Below are positions 14,301 to 24,100 of a stretch of DNA of 64,000 bases, piece after piece. The stretch is from assembly GCA_036937835.1 (NCBI GenBank), contig CM072876.1, positions 11,907,501 to 11,971,500 on the forward strand, read 5' to 3'. The position numbers were made by a program, and so were the translations under genes. How positions within the stretch are numbered: the stretch's first letter is position 1; each line of letters begins with the position of its first letter. The DNA comes from Pampus argenteus (taxonomy: Eukaryota > Chordata > Actinopteri > Scombriformes > Stromateidae). Under the pieces are notes generated by a model, which ran no database searches, was not told the origin of the DNA, and saw only the letters and a program-made list of their open reading frames with translations.

Positions 14301-14484
14301 TGGGATGCGAGCCAGACAGGTGAGCAAGGATGACGACGGCTGAAATTTACACAAAGACGGGCACCACAACAAAAGCTGCCTCCGCCAGGCGACGCGGCGC
14401 TAGCTACCTCTCAGACAGCTTCTCCGTTATTTTCAGTTTTTTCATTTTCCGTAGTCTGCTCGCGTCCACATAACGTTTCTTCAT
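8324..14484 (-). CDS. maco1: Macoilin family transmembrane coiled-coil protein
   Basis: Eleven exons on the minus strand: 14484-14408 (ATG), 13102-12961, 12808-12682, 12519-12396, 12208-12030, 11305-10837, 10738-10580, 10233-10063, 9766-9640, 8936-8762, 8514-8324 (TAA). The phase is continuous and gives 646 residues (human macoilin about 664). The N-terminus is basic (MKKRYVDASRLRKMKKLK). Hydrophobic segments typical of the family follow in exons 2-4 (FLKFMVMWTLVLLADFILEF; CVVFVCAAFTLDIFCLIFVP; STVSLWILLVYTEASLRLKD), then AAHCIGYPVVYL. Exon 6 encodes a Ser/Lys-rich low-complexity linker, and exons 7-11 encode long coiled coils (LEQELRRLKSELQVSRQSEQ; LSAETRIKLDLFSALGDARR), ending QCLKK. Known family role: an ER/neuronal membrane protein affecting neuronal excitability, first described in nematodes. 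The N-terminus and linker are clearly more diverged from the human protein than the C-terminal coiled coil, so this may be a paralogue and not the direct MACO1 orthologue. The start is fixed by the short basic first exon, as in the family. Confidence 0.9.
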
Positions 14485-14680
14485 CTTATGGCTTCTGCTC
14501 CCTCCGTGCTGTTGTTGTTACACCGCAGCAGCGCGGCAGCGAAGAAGAAGAAGAAGAAGAAGAAGAGCTTAAATGATGACAATAAAAAATCCCTCCTTGT
14601 GGAAGAGGACGCTCAGTTCAACCTGTGATGATGTCTGGGAACAAATACAGGGGGACCAACGGTTCTGCGCATGCTCAGTG
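14485..14680 (-). promoter_or_regulatory. maco1: maco1 5'UTR and promoter with (GAA)9 tract and NRF1-like site
   Basis: Immediately upstream of the maco1 ATG the sequence becomes GC- and CpG-richer (CAGCAGCGCGGCAGCG). A perfect GAA repeat occupies 14541-14567 (CTT on the sense strand of maco1). At 14666-14674 there is TGCGCATGC, close to the NRF1 consensus common in TATA-less vertebrate promoters. No TATA box is seen. The transcription start is not determinable from sequence. Confidence 0.5.
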
Positions 14681-14819
14681 GATGTGTACCTACAAGTGTT
14701 CATCGCAGGAGGGGAGCAGATCAACATAACACACATTACCAACATATAGGCTCTAACAGCACAACTAAAACAGCTCTACAGGTCATAATCATAACAGCAC
14801 ATAGTACTGTAGCAACAGT

Positions 14820-15525
14820 AGTGGTTTGGTCCCTCTGACTCATACATTATTATACATGACATCATTAGATTATTAATAGTGAAGCATCAGTGTTAGAGGG
14901 GCATGTTACTGTTGTAGCTGCTGCAGGTGGAGCTAGTTTCAACTACTTTATATACAGTTAACTAGTTTAGTATAGTGGTTCCCAACCTTAGGGTCGGGCC
15001 CCTCCAAAGGGTCACCGGATAAATCTGAGGGGTCGTTATATGATTAATAGGAGAAGAAAGAAGAAAAGGCATTCTGATACACACATCAGTTTTGGGACTT
15101 TTTCCTCTAATCTTTGATTTTTGGTTAAAATATTTGATCATTTAAACATCCATTGAAAATTACGCCATGTGTTTTAAATTTAGAGGGGGAAAAAAGTCAC
15201 TATTTGGTGGAGCTGTTAACAACTCATAGATATGTGAATTGTGAACCGGACCACACGTTGCTTTTTGTAAGACCAAGGTTGGAAACCACTGGTTTCATCT
15301 TTAACAATGTGTTGTGTTTAAAAAGCTTGTTATATGTGTCAAAACTAACTAAAGCTGTCAAATAAATGTAGCGGAGTAGAAAGTACAATGTTTCCCTCTG
15401 AAATGTAATGGAGTGGAAGTATAATGTAGCATCAATGGAAATCCTCAGTTAAAGATCAAGTACCTCAATATTGTACTTTAAGTACAGTGCTTGAGTAAAT
15501 GTACTTAGTTACTTTTACTGCTGCA
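14820..15525. mobile_element. Degenerate teleost MITE, copy 1
   Basis: The segment shares long stretches with 42650-43220, for example TGTAGCTGCTGCAGGTGGAG, AACTACTTTATATAC, GTGGTTCCCAACC and AGATAAATCTGAGGGGTC. Its right end (GAGTAAATGTACTTAGTTAC, then TTTTACTGCTGCAGTAAG) is the typical terminal sequence of a very abundant fish non-autonomous DNA element whose tips read CAGTGGTGGAAAGTA. The left end is unclear. It lies between maco1 and the CRISP relic and has no coding capacity. Confidence 0.7.
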
Positions 15526-16009
15526 GTAAGCTCACATTTTAAAGAAAAGTTTATTTATGCGACATCTTTATAGATCAGATAACCCCTTCTTATTTACAAC
15601 AATGTAAACATCTGTTTGTATACTGAGTAAACTCATAGGTAAATGTATGTTGTAACTGCAGGCTAAAATAACCGTTGAATGAAAAGCTGGTGCATCAACG
15701 ACCTGTAATGTACAGACTCATGGCTCTGATCCTGTCTGTTTTTTGACTCGCTTGAATAGATTTTTTATATGTGATACCAATCCATCTATAATTGTCTCAT
15801 CCTGTTTGTCCATGCTGTATGTATGTGTATTCTGTATATCATTACTATGTATTGCATTACTATTCATCTTTGGAGAGGGATCCCTCCTATGATTTCTTCT
15901 ATGTTTTTCCCCATTTCCGTAATCGTTTTTAAGAATTTCTTTCTATATGTTACAAACATCAGAGAGTGTGGACACAAATGATCTTTGATAAGTAGGGTTC
16001 GTCAATGAG

Positions 16010-16150
16010 TTTGTGTGTTTATTTCTCATGTCAGTGTATAAATGACACCTGTGGCTCTCTGATGTTCAGATGACAGTCCCGGGTTAGACTAAGTACACTT
16101 TAACCTTCCTGTCTGCCTTTTTGCTTTGCTCTTCCTCAGGCGCCTTGTGG
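16010..16150 (+). pseudogene. Relic of a CRISP promoter plus first exon
   Basis: About 1.5 kb upstream of the CRISP gene, this stretch parallels the promoter and first exon at 17485-17670 in the same order: TTGTGTGTTT, CATGTCAGTG, a TATAAA (16037-16042 here, 17554-17559 in the gene), CTGTGGCTCTC, ACTTTAACCTTCCTGT (ACTTTGACCTTCCTGT in the gene), and CTTCCTCAGGCGCCTT (TTCTTCAGGTGCCTT). The ATG has been replaced (TTAGACTAAG against ATGGCTAAAT), and no later exon follows. I infer an old tandem duplication of the gene's 5' end, or a decayed second CRISP gene. Confidence 0.72.
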
Positions 16151-17178
16151 TGACATTTTTGCATAAATAAAACTTCACATTTCCTCCTTCATTTACATGT
16201 GTTTATTTAGGCTGGGATCTTCCTCAGACCCAGAGGGGGATTGTAAAAAAAAAAAAAAGTCTTGAAAACATGACACTTGAGATCAATGAAAATATTCTTA
16301 TGACACTTTTTAAACCTCAACCACACTGTCACATTAATTTACAGGTTTGCTTGAAATGAATATTTATTTGACCATTTTTATGCCAGAAATTGAAATTTTT
16401 AATTTTTAAAACACATTTTATCGATGTGAGATCCTCTGAAACAGCATCATGTGACATTAAAACTCAAGTCCAGACAAATGAAACGACTTCAGTTCAGCAG
16501 TTCTTACCTGCCCGCCATATTTATTTAATGGCAGAACAAGTCTGGGAAACATTACAGTAAAAAAATGAAAATTTTCACTGTAATGTTTATCTCAAAAGGT
16601 CCGCCAAGAAAGCAAACACGTAACCTAACAAAACAGACAACCAACTATGTAAACAGGAAGTCACACAAGCAAGCTAGCATTAGTTTTGTCAGTTGGTTCA
16701 TTTAGCTAGTCACTTCGGGTAAGTTTGTAAATATTTACTACAGATAATCTCCTCCTGAGACAATTCACCCATCGGCTGTCTGTGTGACTAAAATGCAAAT
16801 ATCTGTTTAAAGAGATTGTCACTGAGTAAACGCTTACTTTATTAGTGCAACCGTTTTCAGAGGCTTTGCAGCAGCATTATAAACTATGCTGAAACAAATG
16901 AAAAGTCTAAACAAGATCACATAAAACCCTGAATGATCATCTCCAAATGTCTGTGATGCCCACATTTCTGAGGATGTGGATATAACGAGGAAATGAGGAC
17001 AACCTTAGAAGTATGAGGCATAAATAAACACATCAATTTTATCAGCATTTAGCATAAAAACATAATAGTACTTAGTGAAATATTAAAGTCAATCCTATGG
17101 ATGGATAGGAGCATTTTGGTGACCCCCACATTGCCTAGAAACGCTGTAAAAAAAAAAATTCATAGTAAATTAAACTGT

Positions 17179-17217
<39 letters not shown>

Positions 17218-17540
17218 TATTCTTCAATATAAAAAGATTTTCTTATCATCATCATTTGTAAATCTATCAGTGCTCCCAATGTTAGTTTAACTGTCATGGT
17301 TTGATTCAGATAGCGTGCCCGCTGTTCTCGTTAATGATGCTTCTCCTCATAACTTTGCCTCTGAAAGGAGAATTCAAAGATGTACAACATAAACACAGAG
17401 TTGCGACTTTTAGACGTGTCACAGGTGTCCAAAGTTTTATCGTCAGCTTGTATGCTCTATGGAAACTCGAATGTCCTGGAAGTTTGTGTGTTTTGCCCCT
17501 AAGTTGTTTATTTCTGTCTGCTTATTTGTCACATGTCAGT
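16151..17540. other. Intergenic, no gene seen; includes (TA)n at 17182-17214
   Basis: I find no conserved coding exon here. There is a perfect TA dinucleotide run at 17182-17214 and a short inverted repeat near 16550-16585 (CATTACAGT paired with ACTGTAATG). CRISP-like exons 2-8 that would complete the relic at 16010 are absent. Confidence 0.5.
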
Positions 17541-17551
17541 GTGGTCCTGCG

Positions 17552-17560
17552 TATATAAAG
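17552..17560 (+). promoter_or_regulatory. TATA box of the CRISP gene
   Basis: TATATAAAG lies 44 bases upstream of the ATG at 17604, which predicts a start near 17580-17590 and a very short 5'UTR. A strong TATA box with a short leader suits a gene that is highly expressed in one tissue. The equivalent TATAAA is kept in the upstream relic. Confidence 0.7.
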
Positions 17561-17603
17561 GACTCTCTGTGGCTCTCAGAGGTTAACTGTCCTGGATCAA
17601 ACC

Positions 17604-20059
17604 ATGGCTAAATTCACTTTGACCTTCCTGTGTGCCTTGTGCATCTTTGCTGTTCTTCAGGTGCCTTCCGTTTCGGTAAGTATAAAAAAAACATGTTTTC
17701 TCTGAGGTGAAGTTAAATTGTTGAGATATATTTGAGTTTGCTTTGGTGTCACTAAACATTTGTTTATTTGTAGTGTTATTTGGTGGTATCGGTGGTTGTG
17801 TTGAAATGCTAAATTGTATTTTCTTTCTCTTTCTGAACATCAAACCTGATGCAGGGTTGGTTTACCGTAAAGTGTGAGTGTTTAATTTTTATTCATCCTC
17901 GATATGTTTATTAAGATTCAGCAGCTTCTATTGTTTTCCAAACTTTACACAATCTCCTGTATTTCTGCCTTCTTTGTTTATTTAGTCGGCGGCCCATCCT
18001 CACGCCCACGCCCACGTCCACGTCCACGCACACCCTCATCCTCATCCTCATCCTCATCCTCTTCCTCGGATGCAGAAGAGATTGTGAACAAACATAATGA
18101 GCTGAGGAGAAATGTTCAGCCTCCTGCTAGCAACATGTTGAAAATGGTAAAATGCTGGGGAAAAAAAATGAATACTGCATTTTATATTCTTGAAAAGCAC
18201 AGCAAGCTAAACTGGACATCTGTAAAAGATTCGGAACATGAACTGTGACTTTTTTTGTCCTTGATTTGATATTGCATAATCATGTAACATATCAATAATA
18301 ATATAAAATGATGCACAGCACTGAGATGATATGGTGTGTATAGTTAGTCTATAGGTGCTGATTTTAACATTCATCCTGTTTTCTGCACCCTACAGTCCTG
18401 GAGCAATGAGGCTGCAGCCAATGCTAAGAGATGGGCCGACCAATGCACTATGAACCACAGCCCTAAGAGTTCCAGAACAATCAGCTGTAAGTTCCCTATT
18501 ACACCTCTCTTTTTAAACCTTGTAACTCAGTCACACCCTCAGATTAGAGCATTTAATTATTGTGAGAGTGTAAATCACCTATAAAATCACTTGACATTAA
18601 AAAAGTCCAGAATAATATAATGATTTAAAAACAAAACATCATGGCAACTTTTACAGACTGTTCTCACATAGATGTGGTCAGGGAGGAGCATTCCAGCAGT
18701 GTCTGATGTTTATTTTATTACGCGCTCTTTCTCCTCCTCTTTGACTGCAGCTAGTGACTGTGGAGAGAACCTGTACATGGCCAGCTATAAGAACAGCTGG
18801 AGCAACGCCATCCAGTCCTGGTATGATGAGGTGAAAGACTACAGCTACGGAGTGGGCTCTGTAAATGGAGCACCTGTCGGACACTACACACAGGTGCATT
18901 TTTATTCCATGACGCTGTAGTACTACCCACAATTTGTATATATATATATATCATGTTTCTGTACAATTCAAATTCACATTTTATCTTTTGTTTCTTGCTC
19001 AGGTTGTTTGGTACAGGTCTAACCTGATTGGCTGTGCCATGGCCCACTGTCCCAACTCCCAATACGAGTACTACTACGTCTGCCAATACTGCCCAGCGTA
19101 AGCGCAAACTTTTTTTTTTTTAATTTTCCATAAAAAATGCAAGTTTAGCACATATTTTCTGAATGTTTAGATGACTGTGTATGTGTTAATTAAGATATTA
19201 AAAGTTTATTCTAATACAAATAATGCAACATTTATGATGTAATTCCTGTAGTAATGAGGAGAAAATGTTCATTTTGCATGTAATTTGTCCTTATACACCT
19301 TACTCAGCTGTCATTTAAAAGCGTGCATCCATGACTTGTTTCAAGCTGTTAATATTTGATGCTCTTGCAGTGGAAACCGTGGATACAACCCGTTCGCTAA
19401 GCCCTACAAAAGAGGACGCTCCTGTGGTGACTGCCCCAATGACTGTGAAAACAAACTGTGCAGTAAGTAGCATTTACAGTGCTGCAAGGTGTAATCTTCT
19501 TATTTCCATTGTGGTCCCTGATGTAGAATAAAGATACAGGAGTCGAGGTGACATATGTAGTAGTGACATTATATTATCAACACACCAATACATAACTGGA
19601 TTTGTTTCATCTCAGTGAATGGCACCACATTTTCCTCTAAGCATAGATGGGAAGACAAAACCTTTTTCAGAACGTACAGATTCACCACTCAGCTTTTTTA
19701 ATATTAGTTTATTCCTGTCTTCCCACTGTCTATTTCTATTGGATCTTAATCTTATGAGTTAGAGAGAAAAACTATGTTTGGGCTACATCCACAAAATCAA
19801 TCTGTGAGATAATTTCTTCATTCAGAACATCTTCAAGTAGTAAATTTGTAAAACGTTGACCTCAATCTTAATAGCTAGTCCTTCATCTGCCTCTCTCGCT
19901 CTCTCTCTGTCTCTCTCTGTCTTTCCCTCAGCCAACGCCTGTACCTACACTGACAAGTACGATAACTGTCCAGACCTGAAGAACCAGTGGGGCTGCAGCC
20001 ATTCAGATGTGGCCTCTTGGTGTAAGGCCTCCTGCCAGTGTGGCTCTCAGATTTCTTAA
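17604..20059 (+). CDS. Cysteine-rich secretory protein (CRISP): CAP domain plus C-terminal Cys-rich domain
   Basis: Eight exons: 17604-17675, 17855-17873, 17986-18146, 18396-18486, 18751-18893, 19003-19097, 19371-19462, 19932-20059 (TAA). They give 266 residues. Residues 1 to about 24 form a signal peptide (MAKFTLTFLCALCIFAVLQV). Residues 37-45 are alternating Arg-Pro and 48-58 are eleven serines, an insert I do not know from typical CRISPs. The CAP domain follows. The expected tetrad is present: His67 (NKHNELRR), Glu120 (CGENLY), Glu141 (SWYDE) and His159 (GHYTQVVW). The second signature is YYYVCQYCPAGN. Six cysteines lie in the CAP part (101, 118, 173, 178, 189, 192) and ten in the tail (212, 215, 219, 224, 228, 237, 246, 255, 259, 261), the full 16 of the family. 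The protein is predicted to be secreted. Mammalian relatives act in sperm and epididymis, and reptile relatives modulate ion channels; the fish role is not shown by sequence. CRISPLD and GLIPR proteins are excluded by the ten-Cys tail. Confidence 0.93.
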
Positions 20060-20097
20060 AAGCCTCTCCACATGGGCTCTGACTCATCGTCAGTTAT

Positions 20098-20103
20098 AAT
20101 AAA
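20098..20103 (+). other. Poly(A) signal of the CRISP gene
   Basis: AATAAA lies 39 bases after the stop codon, followed by a GT/T-rich stretch (TCTGTGTTCTGTGTATTTTC). The 3'UTR is therefore very short, in keeping with the short 5' leader. Confidence 0.75.
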
Positions 20104-20403
20104 GTTCAGCATCTTAAAGATCTGTGTTCTGTGTATTTTCTTCTTACCCAACCAAAATGTAACTGTCTGTCTGCAGTTAGGGAATTATATCAAGATATTC
20201 CAGTCTGGATTTCAGTCCTTAAAGTTTTATTTTCTTATGAAAATTCTTTTGGGCGTCCAGATACATCTTTTCCTTCTTGGTGGCGAGATCTGTGACCTCT
20301 GTGACCCACTGGATGCCCATATTTAAAAAAGAAGGTCTTACTTACCCATATTTGAGGTTGTGAGCGTGCCTCCCCCCAGGGGTCAACCACACATGTTCTA
20401 GCT

Positions 20404-21133
20404 CAGGGGTGGCCAACTAGTCAGAGACCAAGAGCCACTTTTTTTTCTGTGTTACTGCAAAGAGCCACATCATACACATGGGCACACATGAACATCATCC
20501 CATTCCTTAATCATGTATGCACGCACACACAGACCTCTGCTCAGCCAGATTTAATGAAAATAACCACACCAACATGATAATATCACTTATTTTAAACAGT
20601 TAACATTGTGTGCACTGTCTTACACACACACACACTCTCAGTTCAAGCAAGTCCACAAAATAGAATAATTTTAAATAAAATTTCTTCTTACTATGCTGCT
20701 TAGTGAGACTTCAGTCCCTTTTGGAAATTCCTGTTCGATGTTAGGATGGAGTGAGCTGAAGTGACGCTTTAAAATGCGCTAATGCTGCGTGACATATAAG
20801 GCAGATCGGCTTGCCATTACGTTCAACAAAAAAAATATAAATTCTCCCACTCTGTCAAAAACGTCGTGTGTTCTTCTTCATATTGGCTGTGCTTTTTTCC
20901 CCTGCCATTTTGAGAGCTAACATGACGGAAATTGTTTACAACGCAATTGATGTCGCGCCAAAGATTTTATTGTCGCCCGTTTGACATAACTCAAACAGGC
21001 TTACCTGGTCAGCGTGCCATCTAGCCGTAGGGGGAATGTATTTGACGCATGTCACGTGAAAGCTCCTGAAGAGCCGCATGAAACTAGTTAAAGAGCCGCA
21101 TGAGGCTCGGGAGCCGCGGGTTGGCCACCCCTG
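20404..21133. mobile_element. Non-autonomous hAT-superfamily transposon with 8-bp target duplication
   Basis: The 730-bp element begins CAGGGGTGGCCAAC and ends with its exact inverse GTTGGCCACCCCTG. It is flanked by identical 8-bp copies TTCTAGCT at 20396-20403 and 21134-21141. Terminal inverted repeats starting CAGGG with 8-bp duplications are the hAT hallmark. Multiple GAGCCAC/GAGCCGC motifs near both ends resemble the subterminal transposase-binding repeats of Charlie-like hAT families. There is no transposase reading frame, so it must have been mobilised in trans. It sits 300 bases downstream of the CRISP poly(A) signal. Confidence 0.9.
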
Positions 21134-21141
21134 TTCTAGCT

Positions 21142-24100
21142 GCACAGCAGGCTCCTGGTTCTGTGTTTGTATGAGTTAGCCTCATGCAGTCTACATTTGA
21201 GAAGCACAGATGGATCTACAGATTCGGCTAGTTGGAATTTGTCCAGGCTGCATCTGCTCAGTTTGTTTTTACTTTTTTTTTTTTTTTTTTTTTCTAACAC
21301 TCTTATGTGTTTCCACTCTGCTTTTACAGTAGAGGTTGTTTTCATTTTGGCTCATAAAATAATCCGCTTCCACTTAAACTTACATTTCCTATTGCGACAT
21401 TGTTATACGCACTGCCTTTGTGTTGAAATTAGCTCCCTTTCCATATGATAACAAACTCTTTTCATTGAAGATAAACACTTGGGAGTCCATACAAATGTAA
21501 TGGGGGTGAAGGAATCAAAACTGGATTCTGCTCTGTCACTGTCTGCAATACCCCTAAGGTTGAGTAAGTTGACAGATGAGAGAAGCACCTGAAGTGACTG
21601 GACAGGGGAATTGGAAGAAGTGTTATTCCCTCAGCAAAGGGGAGATAAAGGGGTGTTTTTCCTCTGCCTGTGGGTCCAGTGATAGCGGAGGTCCTCTGGC
21701 TTGGCTGTGCTCGATAAGCCTGGCCGTGCCATCCTGTGAAGCTTATCAACTCAGCAGCAAGCCTCAACAGTTAGTCCCAGGGCCACAAAATGTTTATGAC
21801 TTTGGCGTCAGTTTGTCTTCCTCAACTGTAGATTGTCTAATACGTTAAAAATAATGACCATGTTCTCCACTGTTAAAACTGTAGTGGATTTTCATATAGA
21901 TCAGCAATGTGGGTTAAATCCCGTAGGACTTTTAACACAACTTATTATGATAGCCTTTTGCATCGATACACACATAGAAAGTAATCAAGTGCAAATGATA
22001 CATTTGACAGAAGAGACAAAGAGGGAAGAGACTGTGTTGGAGGAAACACAAAAGCACTATTCAATAGCAAGAAAAAAAAGGCAGGAAGACACTTGGAGAT
22101 CAGTTACATCAGTCTGTCCAGACTAAAGACATGTTCATTTAGTCTGAGCTGTTATCTCCCTGCATCATGGTCCCTTTGGATTAGAAACAGGATGCTGAAA
22201 AAAAAAAGAGCTGATCTGAATTTAGGGCTCGGTGCAGCAAAGTGTACTTGAATCTTTGCAATAAACTGATTTTAAAAGCAAAAATACTGTATGACACTAA
22301 GTCAACTAGCCTTTCACAAATAATAGTTATGTTTGTGCTAAAACTGCCTGGAGACTCAGATGTCTGTGTTTTACTATGTGTTTGAGTTGCATAAAAATAT
22401 CAGAATATCAAACAGCGATTGTACAAAGCATCTAGTGCTTATTGTGCGTTCACATCTCCTGGTCAAAACCCTATCTGGCGCTAATGTTGATCGAAATGAA
22501 GTATAAAACACCAGAGCTAGGCCTCATACAGCAAGTGGCACCTGTGGGAAGTGCAACTCCTACCCACCGAGTGCTACAGAAACATTCAAACATGCTCCTG
22601 ATGAAAGCAGAGCATGACGGTTGTGCAGCTTCCTTCCCTTCCTTGAGTGCTTCAAGATGCAGCACAACAAAACTTGGCTCCTCAGCTCGCCTCTTAAGCT
22701 TTCATCACACACAAGGGAGCATCTGAACCACTGGAAACAGAACTCAGATCACTTTCATCGATAAAGGTTTGAAGGAAGGAGGATTGTAGCCATGGCAAAC
22801 ACTTATTTCTAATCTGAATGTGGTAGCTGGTTCTATAGTAACCACATACTTCCCTATATTGTTCCGAGAAGCTCATAACGTATGGGCCGGGAGCACAGTA
22901 TGAGGTATTTGTATGCCCAGTGTGCCCGTTAATGTGACCATGGTTATTGTTTTATGGGCGAGCGTGCTGGCTATGAGTTCAACCAGTGGCCATAGACTGA
23001 GCTCTCTCAGTACACGCAGCTAAAACAGGCCTGGTTCACATCAGCCATTAGCAAACGTGTGTTGTTCTTTCTCTGAGGCGGTGCCTGTTTGATATCTGGT
23101 CTCACTCGAGAGTCCTCCAGCAAATGTACATTAAACAAACATTTGGAGAGGGGTCCCAAGCCTCCACCGAAGGAAATTGTTAAAGTGGGTGTAGGCGTAT
23201 CCAAAACACAATGTATGGCAAAACATTCATTCACACACACACAACCACAACTGTGGAAGAAAATACAATCGAGAGCTGTCGAGTCAAGATGTAATTTGCA
23301 GTTTAGAAGCTACGTCCAAATCGTTTTTTGTTCAAGGGCAACAGAGGAATAAGGATACAGTCGAAGAGGACATGTAACATTTAATGTATGCAAAGAAATA
23401 GTTCCTCTTGGGAGTTAAAACTAGTCAGAGTGAGTTAGGCGACATATTACACACATTTACATATACATTTATTATCTATATTTTTAATTTGGGGGTTAAT
23501 CCAGCTATGCATCCCATCAGTTCAGCCTCTGTCTGAAAAAGGGGCATTTTAGCTCCTGTCTCTTTAAGGCCCCCCCCTCACGATGAGCCCATTCACACAA
23601 ATTTTTGTATCGCAATATAATGTGCCATGATATACTGATATACAACGCAACTGCAACATCTTAATAGAATAATAAATGGTTTCTGTGCCTTTTACAAACC
23701 ACAATGTCATCTTTCATATTGCATAAATCCTGCAAAAAAATTTCAGTTTGAAATTCATCAAAAATGTCACCCGGGAAAAATGTATGAATGTAGTATCACA
23801 CGAGGGAGGCCTCATGAGAGTGCGTTATTTTCTCCTAGAGTGCTGTTCTCACTGCAGTTTGTCTGGCTATTTTTCCCACTCTTGGCCATAATAATAAATA
23901 AGGCCCACGGGTCTTTACATCTGCTTATCGCTGCTGCCATAGTAATCTGAGACAGACGTTTGTTGGGCCTGGCATTTAGACAGAAGAGGAGGGGAGAACA
24001 TTCCTTTTTCTCATCCTAGTAAATCTGTTCACCATTAGGCAATGTCAGACAGATGCAGGGACCGAATCCATAAGCTTCACTCAGGAATGGCTTGGTCATT

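Noticed and set aside
16010..16150. A second functional CRISP gene
   Set aside because: The ATG is gone and no CAP or Cys-rich exon lies between it and the intact gene.
16550..16590. Short palindrome as a possible structured RNA
   Set aside because: A 9-bp stem with an A/T-rich loop is expected by chance in AT-rich DNA of this length.
17604..20059. CRISPLD or GLIPR1-type protein
   Set aside because: The ten-cysteine C-terminal domain after CPAGN is specific to CRISPs; CRISPLD would need LCCL domains and GLIPR1 lacks the ten-Cys tail.
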